A stretch of 64,000 nucleotides of DNA, taken from contig JAPLCX010000064.1 of the NCBI GenBank assembly GCA_026392035.1, positions 25,130-89,129 on the forward strand, given 5' to 3'. This DNA comes from Candidatus Auribacterota bacterium (GTDB lineage: Bacteria > Auribacterota > Tritonobacteria > UBA1439). The notes beneath the pieces were generated by a model. It made no database searches and was not told the DNA's origin. It saw nothing but the letters and a program-made list of their open reading frames with translations. This document shows positions 43,654 to 51,689 of this stretch, one piece after another; positions within the stretch are counted from its first letter, which is position 1, and each line of letters begins with the position of its first letter. Made by a program: the position numbers and the translations under genes.

Positions 43654-44311
43654 GTGTGCCCGGCATGTGTTGTTTCTCACAAGCTGAAAGGAGCTTGTCG
43701 GAGCTGATAGCGGCAACCGTAGCCAAACCGCAAGGCGTAGCCGTAAGGCGAAGCTGAAAGAAGCGGAAGGCGAACTCGCGACCGCAGGAACACGAACTGG
43801 CAGAGAGGCCGACGCGCAGGCGACGAGCTGGCTAGCAACAGCGAAGTCCGAAGGCTATCAAGATGCGCGTGGTAGAGCCAGACGGCGCGCGGGGAAAGAG
43901 ACAACGCTTACCCGGGGAGATCCTCTTCTTGAGAGAGGAGAGGAAGTCAGCAGAGGCCGTAGTAGCGACGAGGCCCCCCGAAAAGGGGGCTGAGCGAAGG
44001 GCCGAAGAACCACGGAGCAGAGCTATAGAAGGGACTGGTTCGGAGACCGAGAGGAGCTATATATCGCGGAGAGCTGTCGAGGAGACAACTTCTCCGGCGA
44101 CCCAAATGTTTGCGGGGCGGTGAAGCCGCTGTAGCGAGCAGGAGGGAGCCTCCGAGGGGGCCGAGCTGCGAACTTTCTGAAAGAGAGCGATGCACGAGCT
44201 CGACGCTTGCGGCGATGCTATAGTTGCTGGGTTCAATCGCCGGATGCTGAAAACGGCATGTCCGGTGGTGTGGGAGGGTCTGCGGGCGCAATCCCGCAGG
44301 CCCGACCCGAT
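43654..44311 (+). mobile_element. ORF-less group II intron (class C-like ribozyme, no IEP)
   Basis: The 5' end GTGTGCCCGGCATG matches the group II GUGYG start. Internal conserved segments include aggaacacgaactggc, ttacccggggagat and aagtcagcagaggccgtagt, as in domain I. Domain V is at 44236-44269, exactly 34 nt: an eight-to-nine-bp lower stem with a CGC triad containing a G-U wobble, a two-base bulge, and a short upper stem capped by an A-rich loop. Domain VI follows, with ggtctgcggg pairing to cccgcaggcc, and the intron ends ...CGAT at 44311. A CGC triad is known from class C introns. No reverse transcriptase/maturase is encoded, and the total is only 658 bp. Candidate EBS1 tagagc (43873-43878) pairs perfectly with IBS1 gctcta (43648-43653). 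It is likely mobilised or spliced by a maturase acting in trans, or is a deletion remnant. Confidence 0.8.
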
Positions 44312-44425
44312 CAGGATTAGACGGATTAAGGTTCACGCGCTTGAATGTATGATCTGGATTCGTCATGTTTGCCTCCAGTTTTACCTTGCCCCTTCCTGCG
44401 GGTTTGAGATAATAGTCTCTGACAT

Positions 44426-45079
44426 ATGCATCGTGTAACGTATTCGAAAGAGGGGCTGATCAAGTTTATCTCCCACCTTGATCTTATCAGGCTCTGGCAG
44501 AGGGCGTTCCGAAGGGCTGGTGTGCCGGTAAAGATGTCTCAAGGTTTTTCACCCCATCCGCTCATGTCGTTCGGTCCCCCCCTCCCTCTGGGAGTGGAGG
44601 GCTGCGGCGAGATGCTGGATGTGGCACTGGTCCACGGGCAGGATCTCACGCGCGCGAAGGAGCGTCTTCAATTCGCTCTCCCCGAGGGCATCGGGGTGCG
44701 CGAGTTCCGCCCCGTTTCAGAGTTTCAGGCGTCCCTCTGCGCCGCAATTGATTATGCCAGTTATGAGGTGCATCTGGGAAAAGAGTGTGCGGGCGAAGTG
44801 AGGGAAAGGGTTGCGGCCGCGAAAAGCGCCCCCGCGTTAGTTTCAAAAAAGCAGACGAGAAAAGGGGAACGATACCGCGATATAAAACCCCTGATCAAAG
44901 AACTGGAGGTTGGAGGAGACAGCGGAGGGGAGGCGCGCATGCGCTTCACCGTCCGGGTGGGAGAGGGGGGTAATTGCAACCCCCATGAGTTGCTCGAGGC
45001 AGTGCTCGGGTGGCCTGAAGAGCGCGTCAAGAAGCTACGCATCACGCGAACCGCGCTCGTCTCGAGCGGTAAATTCTAA
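44426..45079 (+). CDS. DUF2344 (TIGR03936-type, radical SAM-associated) protein
   Basis: A 217-residue protein beginning HRVTYSKEGLIKFISHLDLI, followed by RLWQRAFRRAGVPVKMSQGF, SPHPLMSFGPPLPLGVEGCG and EMLDVAL, the unmistakable N-terminal signature of TIGR03936/DUF2344. The C-terminal part has WPEERVKKLRITRTALVSSG. In many bacteria it is encoded with, or fused to, a B12-binding radical SAM protein and followed by RNase E/G, S21 or ribosomal genes. Here RNase E/G does follow, about 260 bp downstream, but the radical SAM partner is missing and the upstream gap holds a group II intron. The biochemical role is unproven. The ATG at 44426 has no evident ribosome-binding site. Confidence 0.85.
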   Translation: MHRVTYSKEGLIKFISHLDLIRLWQRAFRRAGVPVKMSQGFSPHPLMSFGPPLPLGVEGCGEMLDVALVHGQDLTRAKERLQFALPEGIGVREFRPVSEFQASLCAAIDYASYEVHLGKECAGEVRERVAAAKSAPALVSKKQTRKGERYRDIKPLIKELEVGGDSGGEARMRFTVRVGEGGNCNPHELLEAVLGWPEERVKKLRITRTALVSSGKF

Positions 45080-45339
45080 ATGGAAGGCTCTGCAAACCCG
45101 TGTTGAGATTCATTCCGAGAGCGCCGGCGCCGGAGTTTTAGCGACGACGCTGGGAAACGCGACAGAGGACCCGATGACACATGTGACGCGCCATACGAGA
45201 GACACCAGGGGACAGAAACGCCGTCTGCGGACATGTCTCGGCGCACATACGACAGTGAATCTCCGATTGCCAAGGTCTCTGGCGCAACGGAGTGCCTCAT
45301 CGCTCGGCGCGGGAAGCAGCCTGGAAAGGATTGTTATCA

Positions 45340-46875
45340 ATGGACAGGCAGATCATTATCAGTTCGGAACCGCGCGAAACCCGCGTGGGCATCATGGAGG
45401 ATGGCAAACTCCAAGAGCTTTTGATCGAGCGGGAGCAGGAAAAAACGCTCGTGGGAAACATCTACAGGGGAGTGGTGAGAAACGTCCTCCCGGCCATTCA
45501 GGCGGCCTTTGTTGACATTGGCCTCGGCAGGAATGGGTTTCTCCATGTTTCGGATATCACCAATGAGGTTTCTGCGTGCAGGGAGATCGCGGGCGAGGAC
45601 GTTGAGGGGCTCGGGGTCACCAGCAAAGACGCCAAGAGAGAGTCTATCGACAAGATGCTCCACAAGGGGCAGGAGATTCTTGTCCAGATAATAAAAGAAC
45701 CCATCGGGACGAAGGGGGTCAGGCTCTCGAGCAACATCTCCCTCGCGGGCCGCTACCTGGTGATGATGCCGGGGGCCCGCCAGATCGGCATCTCCAGGCG
45801 CATCGCGGATTACGCGGAGCGGCGGCGCCTCAGGCATATCCTCAGACAGGTCAACACCCCTAAGGACCTCGGGTTCATTGTCCGGACCGTCGGCCAGGGC
45901 GCATCGCAGGAAGAGTTCGAGAAGGATGTGCGCTACCTTTCCGACCTCTGGGCGGGCATTCAGAGGCAGATCCCGGCCTCGCCCTGCCCCTCGCTTATCC
46001 ACGAAGAGCTCAATCTCATCCTCAGGGTTCTCCGCGACGTGCTCACCGAGGATGTCTCCAAGATCATCATTGATTCGCGGGATGAGTATAAGAACATCCA
46101 GCGGTTCGTCAATGCCCTCATGCCGAACATGGAGGCCACGATCGTCTACCACAGCGGCAGGGACCATGTGTTCGACAGCTCCGGCATTGAAAAGGAGATT
46201 GAAAAGGCTCAGCGGAAGAAGGTGTGGCTCAAATGCGGCGGCTACCTCATCATCGATCAGACGGAAGCCATGGTCGTGATCGATGTGAACAGCGGCCGAT
46301 GCCTCGACAAGAAGAATCTCGATGACACCATTCTCGAGACAAACATGCAGGCCGCGGAGGAGGCGTGCCGCCAGATACGGCTGCGCAACATCGGTGGCAT
46401 CATCATCATTGATTTTATTGACATGCACCTCAAGAGGCACCAGCGGATGGTGGAGAAGGCGATGCTGAAAGCGGTGAACCGGGATAAGGCGAAGACGAAC
46501 ATCTTCCCCATTTCGCAGCTGGGGATCCTGCAGATGACCCGCGAGCGCGTGAAGGAGAGCTTGAGCGAAGCGGTCTACGAGGCGTGCCCTTACTGCAGCG
46601 GGGGAGGGAGGGTGAAATCCGCCACCAGCATGAGCATCGAGGCCCAGCGCCTCATCAAGCTGGCCCTGCGGAGCAGCAGGCGCTTTCTCAGGCTTCCCAT
46701 CAAGGTTCAGGCGCACCCGAAAGTGTGCGAGCGGCTTCAGAAGGAGGACCGCGAGGCCGTACAGGAGCTCACGCAGAGATACAGGGGAGTGGTCACGTTC
46801 GAGCCGCGGGAGGATCTGCACGTTGAAAACATCAAGCTCATCAACGAGCGGACGGGGAGGCTGATTCAGGTGTAG
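45340..46875 (+). CDS. rng: ribonuclease E/G family endoribonuclease
   Basis: A 511-residue single-strand endoribonuclease acting in rRNA maturation and mRNA decay. An embedded S1-like RNA-binding domain (about 35-125) contains GNIYRGVVRNVLPAIQAAFV and DIGLGRNGFLHVSDI. The catalytic Asp pair is D315 (VVIDVNSG) and D358 (IIIIDFIDMHLKRHQ), and the Zn-link is C416/C419 (CPYCSGGG). The spacings between these residues are identical to those of E. coli RNase E D303/D346/C404/C407. There is no C-terminal degradosome scaffold, so it is RNase G-like in length. The ATG at 45340 has GGAAAGGA upstream. No terminator was seen before the FMN riboswitch promoter. Confidence 0.92.
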   Translation: MDRQIIISSEPRETRVGIMEDGKLQELLIEREQEKTLVGNIYRGVVRNVLPAIQAAFVDIGLGRNGFLHVSDITNEVSACREIAGEDVEGLGVTSKDAKRESIDKMLHKGQEILVQIIKEPIGTKGVRLSSNISLAGRYLVMMPGARQIGISRRIADYAERRRLRHILRQVNTPKDLGFIVRTVGQGASQEEFEKDVRYLSDLWAGIQRQIPASPCPSLIHEELNLILRVLRDVLTEDVSKIIIDSRDEYKNIQRFVNALMPNMEATIVYHSGRDHVFDSSGIEKEIEKAQRKKVWLKCGGYLIIDQTEAMVVIDVNSGRCLDKKNLDDTILETNMQAAEEACRQIRLRNIGGIIIIDFIDMHLKRHQRMVEKAMLKAVNRDKAKTNIFPISQLGILQMTRERVKESLSEAVYEACPYCSGGGRVKSATSMSIEAQRLIKLALRSSRRFLRLPIKVQAHPKVCERLQKEDREAVQELTQRYRGVVTFEPREDLHVENIKLINERTGRLIQV

Positions 46876-46934
46876 ATCCATTTCGCGCCGGGAAGTAAGG
46901 ATGGCTGATGCAATTTGGCTGGTGCAATTTATAG

Positions 46935-46963
46935 TTGACCTTAATTACGCTAGATAGTAGTAT
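46935..46963 (+). promoter_or_regulatory. predicted sigma70-type promoter of the riboflavin operon
   Basis: TTGACC (46935-46940), 17-bp spacer, TAGTAT (46958-46963). The expected start, about 46970, coincides with the first bases of the FMN riboswitch, which strongly supports it. Confidence 0.75.
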
Positions 46964-46970
46964 GGTGCAA

Positions 46971-47095
46971 CAATCTTCAGGGCGGGGTGCAAGTCCCCAC
47001 CGGCGGTAGAGCCCGCGAGTCCCGCTTAGCGGGACTGATCCGGTGAAACTCCGGGGCCGACGGTCACAGTCCGGATGGGAGAGGATTGCATAGTG
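46971..47095 (+). promoter_or_regulatory. FMN riboswitch (RFN element)
   Basis: The RFN consensus is complete: caatcttcagggcggggtgc, aagtccccaccggcggtaga, gcccgcgag, an extended variable hairpin cccgcttagcggg, then actgatccggtgaaactccg, gggccgacggtcacagtccg and gatgggagaggattg. The closing stem pairs caatc with gattg. Binding of FMN by this aptamer switches the downstream terminator at 47107. It controls ribBA-ribH-nusB-ribD-ribE. Confidence 0.95.
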
Positions 47096-47106
47096 TTGTG
47101 CTCACT

Positions 47107-47139
47107 GTCCTGAAGAATGCGTTCTTCAGGACTTTTTTA
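47107..47139 (+). terminator. riboswitch-controlled intrinsic terminator
   Basis: gtcctgaagaa-tgcg-ttcttcaggac forms a perfect 11-bp stem followed by TTTTTTA, directly after the FMN aptamer and about 67 bases before ribBA. This indicates transcriptional attenuation when FMN is abundant. Confidence 0.92.
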
Positions 47140-47159
47140 TTTCGCCGCGGGCTTTGTGA

Positions 47160-47202
47160 CGACATGGTGCTTTAAACTTTACACTTTCAACTTTGGGCTG
47201 CA
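47160..47202. repeat. word-repeat arm (ctttaaactttacactttcaac)
   Basis: 'gctttaaactttacactttc' then 'aactttgggctgcaatt' lies directly upstream of the ribBA start. Near-identical text occurs before ribE (50948-50985) and after the deacetylase gene (56924-56957). Only one arm is present here. Confidence 0.65.
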
Positions 47203-47205
47203 ATT

Positions 47206-48396
47206 ATGGTGAGTTCGGTGCAGGACGCAATTAAAGACATTGCCGCGGGCAAGATCGTCATCGTGATTGACGATGCGGACCGAGAAAACGAGGGCGATTT
47301 CGTCATGGCCGCTGAGAAGGTCACTCCGGAGGCGATCAACTTCATGGCGACGCACGGCAGGGGCCTCATCTGTGTCTCGGCGCCGGGGGGGCGCATCGAA
47401 GAGCTGGGACTGAAGCCGATGGTGCAGGTGAACACATCCCTCTATGGCACCCCCTTCACTGAGTCAATCGACTTCATCCACAATACCACCACGGGCATCT
47501 CCGCCTACGATCGGGCTGCGACGGTCCGCGCGTTCGCCGATCCCGGCTTCGGCCTCAAAGATTTCGCCAGGCCGGGGCATGTCTTTCCCCTCAGGGCAAG
47601 GGAGGGAGGAATCTTGAGGCGCGCGGGGCATACCGAGGCAAGCGTGGATCTGGCGAGACTCGCGGGGCTCTATCCGGCGGGCGTCCTCTGCGAGATCATG
47701 GATGAGGACGGCAGGATGGCGAAGCTGCCGGCCCTTCGCCGCATCGCCGAGCGTTTCCAGCTTCGCATCGTGACGATTGACGATCTCATCCGCTACAGGA
47801 TGACAGAGGAGAAGCAGGTCAGGTGTACCGCCCGGACGTCAATCCCCACCCCGTACGGCACATTCGAGCTCCGCCTCTACGAGTGCATGCTGGATAACTA
47901 CCACCACATCGCGCTGATCAAGGGCGAGGTCTCCGGCAGGGAGAACGTCCTCGTGCGGGTTCATTCGGAGTGCATGACCGGAGACGTCTTCGGCTCCCTC
48001 CGCTGCGACTGCGGGGAACAGTTGAGATTGTCGCTCAAGCGGCTTGCGGAAGAGGGGTGCGGCGTGCTCCTCTACATGCGGCAGGAGGGGAGGGGGATAG
48101 GCCTGGTGAACAAGCTCAAGGCGTACGCCCTCCAGGACAGCGGGCTCGATACGGTGGAGGCCAACGAGCACCTCGGGTTTCCCCCCGATCCCAGGGATTA
48201 CGGGATAGGCGCCCAGATCCTCGCTGACCTCGGCCTGCATAAGATACGGCTCCTCACCAATAACCCGCGGAAGATCGTAGGCCTCGAAGGCTATGGCCTG
48301 AAGGTTTCCGAACGGGTGCCGATCAGCGTGGGGGCGACAGATTATAATCGGGAGTATCTGGAGACCAAGCGGGATAAACTGGGGCACCTCATATAA
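47206..48396 (+). CDS. ribBA: bifunctional DHBP synthase / GTP cyclohydrolase II
   Basis: A 396-residue fusion catalysing both entry reactions of riboflavin synthesis. The RibB half (1-200) has VIDDADRENEGDFVMAAEKV, FMATHGRGLICVS and FPLRAREGGILRRAGHTEAS. The RibA half (205-396) has the zinc site C256, C267 and C269 (SECMTGDVFGSLRCDCGEQ), followed by LLYMRQEGRGIGLVNKLKAY, the GTP-binding and catalytic segment. All key residues appear present in both halves. It is the first gene after the FMN riboswitch. The ribosome-binding site is poor, since a word-repeat arm runs right up to the ATG, so translation initiation may be altered. Confidence 0.95.
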   Translation: MVSSVQDAIKDIAAGKIVIVIDDADRENEGDFVMAAEKVTPEAINFMATHGRGLICVSAPGGRIEELGLKPMVQVNTSLYGTPFTESIDFIHNTTTGISAYDRAATVRAFADPGFGLKDFARPGHVFPLRAREGGILRRAGHTEASVDLARLAGLYPAGVLCEIMDEDGRMAKLPALRRIAERFQLRIVTIDDLIRYRMTEEKQVRCTARTSIPTPYGTFELRLYECMLDNYHHIALIKGEVSGRENVLVRVHSECMTGDVFGSLRCDCGEQLRLSLKRLAEEGCGVLLYMRQEGRGIGLVNKLKAYALQDSGLDTVEANEHLGFPPDPRDYGIGAQILADLGLHKIRLLTNNPRKIVGLEGYGLKVSERVPISVGATDYNREYLETKRDKLGHLI

Positions 48397-48498
48397 AAGT
48401 CAAAAGGCAAAAGTAAAAAGGTAAAAAGGAGGATTGAGCCGCGTCGTTCTTTTTAATTTTGAATTGTGGTTTTGCCTTTTGCGTTTTCACTTTTGAGC
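48397..48498. repeat. word-repeat inverted element between ribBA and ribH (element D)
   Basis: The left arm, 48397-48431, iterates aaaagtcaaaaggcaaaagt. The right arm, about 48453-48498, iterates ttgaattgtggttttgcctt. The loop is about 20 bases. The words are the same as those of elements B and C in the ilv operon. Confidence 0.78.
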
Positions 48499-48519
48499 TA
48501 TCAAAGAAAGGAGGGAGCA

Positions 48520-48984
48520 ATGGTTAAAACATTTCAGGGTGAGATGGTGAGCAGGGGGAAGCGGTATGCGATTGTCGTCAGCCGCTTCAATGAGTTCATC
48601 ACCTCGAAGCTCCTCGGGGGAGCGATGGACGCGCTGCGGCGCCACGGGGTAAAAGAAGAGGAGATCACCGTGGTGTGGGTTCCCGGCTCTTTTGAGATTC
48701 CCTATGCCGCCAGCAGGATCGCGAAGGCCAAAAAGCACGACGCGGTCATCTGCCTCGGCGCAGTCATTCGCGGGGCGACGCCGCATTTCGAGTACATCAG
48801 CAGCGAGGTGACCAAGGGGATCGCGCAGATCTCTCTCTCGACCGGCGTGCCGGTGATCTATGGCGTGATCACGCCGGATACGCTCGAACAGGCTATCGAG
48901 CGCGCGGGGGCAAAGGCGGGTAATAAGGGCGCGGAGGCCGCAGAGGCCGCCATCGAGATGGTAAATCTGTTTGAGAAGATATAG
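48520..48984 (+). CDS. ribH: 6,7-dimethyl-8-ribityllumazine synthase
   Basis: A 154-residue enzyme condensing 5-amino-6-ribitylaminouracil with 3,4-dihydroxybutanone phosphate. [58 protein letters not shown] and [19 protein letters not shown] are the lumazine synthase signatures; the catalytic His lies in ATPHFEY. It normally assembles as pentamers or icosahedral 60-mers. The ATG at 48520 has AAAGGAGGGA just upstream. It is the second gene of the rib operon, separated from ribBA and nusB by word-repeat elements. Confidence 0.95.
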   Translation: MVKTFQGEMVSRGKRYAIVVSRFNEFITSKLLGGAMDALRRHGVKEEEITVVWVPGSFEIPYAASRIAKAKKHDAVICLGAVIRGATPHFEYISSEVTKGIAQISLSTGVPVIYGVITPDTLEQAIERAGAKAGNKGAEAAEAAIEMVNLFEKI

Positions 48985-49157
48985 CAGTGAATGACAAATG
49001 ACAAAGCACAAATCACAAAAGAATGACAAATACCAAAGTACAAATGACAAATGAACCGCAGATAGCAAGGAATAAAGGCTAGTGTCAGATTATTTTGTCA
49101 TTTGGATTTTGTCATTTGGTATTTGACATTTCAAGTATGGGATTTGGGATTTTAACA
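48985..49157. repeat. word-repeat inverted element between ribH and nusB (element E)
   Basis: The left arm, about 48990-49052, iterates atgacaaatgacaaagcaca and ataccaaagtacaaatgaca. The right arm, about 49093-49135, iterates ttttgtcatttggattttgt and catttggtatttgacat. A further 'gtatgggatttgggatttt' follows up to the nusB start. The loop is about 40 bases. Confidence 0.78.
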
Positions 49158-49158
49158 A

Positions 49159-49575
49159 ATGGGTAGCCGAAGAAAAGCACGAGAGCTCGCGCTCCAGTTT
49201 CTCTACCAGATAGAGATAACCCGTGGGGATCTGGAAACGACGCTGGGCCTCTTCTGGGCGGAGCATCCGGTTGGGCCAGAAATAAGGGGTTACGCGAGCG
49301 AGCTGATCCGGGGGACTCAGGAAAATCTTGACAAGATTGACCCGCTCCTCAGCAGGTACGCTCATAATTGGATACTCGCGCGGATGGCGGCGGTGGACAG
49401 GAACGTTCTCCGCCTCGCCGTGTACGAGATGCTCTTCTCGAAACATGCGCCGCCCATTGTGGTGATCAACGAGGCGGTGGATATCGTGAAGAAATATTCG
49501 ACGCCTGACTCTGGGGCGTTTGCGAACGGCATCCTTGATCAAATCCGCAAGGAAGAGATGAAAGATGCACCGTAG
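49159..49575 (+). CDS. nusB: transcription antitermination protein NusB
   Basis: A 138-residue all-helical protein that binds boxA RNA with NusE (S10) during rRNA antitermination. It starts MGSRRKARELALQFLYQIEI, with the conserved Arg-rich N-terminal helix. DPLLSRYAHNWILARMAAVD then RNVLRLAVYEMLF and VVINEAVDIVKKYSTPDSGA then FANGILDQI are the classic NusB motifs. Its place inside a riboflavin operon (after ribH) is common in bacteria. The last four codons overlap the ribD start (49565), so translation of the two is coupled. Confidence 0.95.
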   Translation: MGSRRKARELALQFLYQIEITRGDLETTLGLFWAEHPVGPEIRGYASELIRGTQENLDKIDPLLSRYAHNWILARMAAVDRNVLRLAVYEMLFSKHAPPIVVINEAVDIVKKYSTPDSGAFANGILDQIRKEEMKDAP

Positions 49576-50740
49576 GGAATCGGCGCCGCCACACGCCCCG
49601 GCGGATCGTTTCTCCGGGGAAGAGTTGAAATTCATGCGGCTCGCCCTTCGCCTGGCGAATCGCGGCAAGGGCCGCACCAGCCCGAATCCCGCGGTGGGCG
49701 CCGTTGTTGTCAGGGGTAGAAGGGTGATCGGTCGGGGGTGGCACCGGCGATCGGGAGAAGCTCACGCGGAAGTGCGCGCCATCGCTCAGGCGGGCGGCGC
49801 GGCGCGGGGGGCGACGATGTATGTCACGCTGGAGCCGTGCTGTACCTACGGGCGCACGCCGCCCTGTACTGATGCGATCGTGCACGCAGGCTTAAAAAAA
49901 GTGATCGTCGCCACGCTGGACCCCAATCCGCGCCACCATGGCCGTGGCATCGCCCTCCTGCGGCGTCGCGGCGTCCTCGTGAGGGTCGGGGCTCTCAGCA
50001 GGGAGGCGTCGGCCCTCAACGAAGACTTCGCGAAGTACATTAAGACAGGGCTCCCCTTCACGACGGTAAAGGTTGCGATGAGCATCGATGGGAAGATCGC
50101 CACGGTTGGAGGCGACTCGCGCTGGATCAGCGGGGCCGAATCACGGAGACAGAGCCATCGGATCAGATTCTGCTCGGACGCGGTCCTCGTCGGGAGGAGG
50201 ACAGTCGAGCGGGACAACCCAAGTTTAACGGCTCGCCCGGGAGGGCGCGTGGCAAAAGTCCCATGGCGGATTATTCTGGATTCGAAGGCGGAAATCCCCT
50301 TCGGGTCGAACGTGCTCAAACCCCCGGACGTGTCGAAAACGGTCATCGCCGTCACCGGCCGCGCCCCCCGCGGGAGGATTGCCAGGCTGGAAGCGCTCGG
50401 CGCGAGGGTGATCCGATGCCCGACCAGGCGCGGCAGGGTTTCGCTGAGGAGCTTGTGGCGGCGGCTCGGCCGCATGGGCGTCATGTCGGTGATGGTCGAG
50501 GGGGGAGGCGAGACGATCGCCTCTGCGCTTGAGGCGGGCGTGGTGGACAGCGTGATGATATTCATTGCCCCCGCGATCATAGGGGGGCGCGGCGCGCCGA
50601 CGCCGGTGGGCGGGGCGGGAATAAAAAGGATCGCCGATGCGATACCGCTCAGCAGCGTTGCTGTGGCGCGGTGCGGTGATGATATCTTGATCGAGGGGCG
50701 CGTTAACTGCGGCCGAAAGTGGAAAGCGAAAACAAAATAG
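49565..50740 (+). CDS. ribD: bifunctional diaminohydroxyphosphoribosylaminopyrimidine deaminase / reductase
   Basis: A 391-residue fusion catalysing steps two and three of riboflavin synthesis. The deaminase domain (25-150) has SPNPAVGAVVV, the zinc site H67 and catalytic E69 (GEAHAEVRA), and C92 and C101 (EPCCTYGRTPPCTDAI). The reductase domain (165-375) has LPFTTVKVAMSIDGKIATVG, SRWISGAESRRQSHRIR and SVMVEGGGETIASAL, with a reduced pyridine nucleotide site. The N-terminal 24 residues are extra, and an inner ATG (MRLALRLANRGKG) at 49634 is an alternative start. The gene overlaps nusB by 11 bp. ribE follows after a repeat-filled gap of about 250 bp. Confidence 0.94.
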   Translation: MHRRESAPPHAPADRFSGEELKFMRLALRLANRGKGRTSPNPAVGAVVVRGRRVIGRGWHRRSGEAHAEVRAIAQAGGAARGATMYVTLEPCCTYGRTPPCTDAIVHAGLKKVIVATLDPNPRHHGRGIALLRRRGVLVRVGALSREASALNEDFAKYIKTGLPFTTVKVAMSIDGKIATVGGDSRWISGAESRRQSHRIRFCSDAVLVGRRTVERDNPSLTARPGGRVAKVPWRIILDSKAEIPFGSNVLKPPDVSKTVIAVTGRAPRGRIARLEALGARVIRCPTRRGRVSLRSLWRRLGRMGVMSVMVEGGGETIASALEAGVVDSVMIFIAPAIIGGRGAPTPVGGAGIKRIADAIPLSSVAVARCGDDILIEGRVNCGRKWKAKTK

Positions 50741-50755
50741 GCGACTTAACGTATC

Positions 50756-50985
50756 ACCACAGATAAACACAGATAAATACTACGGCAGAAAGTGCAAGGC
50801 TTAAAGTTGAAAGAAATTATGTCACGGTAAACCTTCAACTTTGCACTTTTAACTGTAGTCCTATCTGTGTGCATCCGTGTTCATCTGTGGTTATTCATAT
50901 TTAACTGATGTCCGCCACGGGCGGCTCGAGGCTGTAGTGCTTATTGCACTTTAAACCTTACACTTTCAACTTTGGGCTGTAGTCA
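50756..50985. repeat. nested word-repeat inverted elements between ribD and ribE (element I)
   Basis: The outer arms are accacagataaacacagata (50757-50776) and 'gtgcatccgtgttcatctgt' with 'ggtta' (about 50868-50892). The inner arms are 'gtgcaaggcttaaagttgaa' and 'ccttcaactttgcactttta'. A third block, 'ttaaaccttacactttcaac' with 'tttgggctgtagtc' (to 50985), runs up to the ribE start. One element with one theme therefore lies inside another with a different theme. Confidence 0.75.
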
Positions 50986-50987
50986 AG

Positions 50988-51635
50988 ATGTTCACGGGGA
51001 TCATCGAAGAGATAGGTGTAGTTGAGAACATTGTGGCGACGCCCGCCGGCAGGCGGATTGCGATCATTTCCGGCACCGTTGCGGCGGGGGCCGAGCGCGG
51101 AGCGAGCGTGGCGCTCAATGGCGTGTGTGTGACTGTGGTTGAATGTTCGCCACCAGTCTCAGCGTCTCGCAAAGGGAGGCTGGCGGCCGACATACTCCAG
51201 AAAACATGGGAACTGACGAACCTGAATGCGTTGAAACCCAACGAGGGTGTCAACCTCGAGAGGGCGTTGCGCCTCGGAGACAGGATCGGGGGGCATTTTG
51301 TTCTGGGCCACGTCGATGGTCAAGGGACAATCATATCCCGCCGGAGGGAGGGCGATGATCTGGTCGTGGGGATTTCTGCGAACGAAATGCTCATGAAGGG
51401 AATCGTCCTGAGGGGATCAATCGCGGTGGACGGGATCAGTCTCACCGTCGCCAGGATGAACGCCGGCGCCTTCTATGTGCACTGCATCCCGTTCACGATA
51501 CGGAATACCACGCTCGGGAGCACGCCGGTCGGCGGCAGAGTCAATCTCGAGCTGGACGTCCTGGGTAAGTATGCCAGTCGGGATCGCGCACAGGGGATCA
51601 CCGAGTCGTTCCTCAGGGAGCACGGTTTTCTATAG
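50988..51635 (+). CDS. ribE: riboflavin synthase alpha chain
   Basis: A 215-residue enzyme that dismutates two lumazines to riboflavin. It has two internally repeated lumazine-binding barrels. The first starts MFTGIIEEIGVVENIVATPA, with GASVALNGVCVTV. The second has GGHFVLGHVDGQGTIISRRR, RGSIAVDGISLTVARMNAGA and FYVHCIPFTIRNTTLG. The C-terminal helix EGITESFLREHGFL-type segment (GITESFLREHG) is present. It completes the riboflavin operon. The start sits directly after a repeat arm, and no good ribosome-binding site is visible. The name ribC is used for the same enzyme in some species. Confidence 0.95.
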   Translation: MFTGIIEEIGVVENIVATPAGRRIAIISGTVAAGAERGASVALNGVCVTVVECSPPVSASRKGRLAADILQKTWELTNLNALKPNEGVNLERALRLGDRIGGHFVLGHVDGQGTIISRRREGDDLVVGISANEMLMKGIVLRGSIAVDGISLTVARMNAGAFYVHCIPFTIRNTTLGSTPVGGRVNLELDVLGKYASRDRAQGITESFLREHGFL

Positions 51636-51689
51636 GATTCCGGGAGCCGGTGGGTGATCGGCGCTGGGCGATAACTGCCAGAAATGATG

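Noticed and set aside
43677..44123. Small open frames in both directions within the 43.6-44.3 kb region
   Set aside because: They lie inside the group II intron RNA and lack ribosome-binding sites and codon bias.
45337..46881. 514-codon open frame on the minus strand opposite the RNase E/G gene
   Set aside because: A mirror of the conserved rng gene caused by codon bias. The plus-strand protein has all catalytic residues.
48985..49157. Possible CRISPR array from the many short repeated units (atgacaaat, and similar runs elsewhere)
   Set aside because: Units are 6-10 bases, degenerate, without unique spacers of constant length, and they form inverted rather than direct arrays. No cas genes are present.
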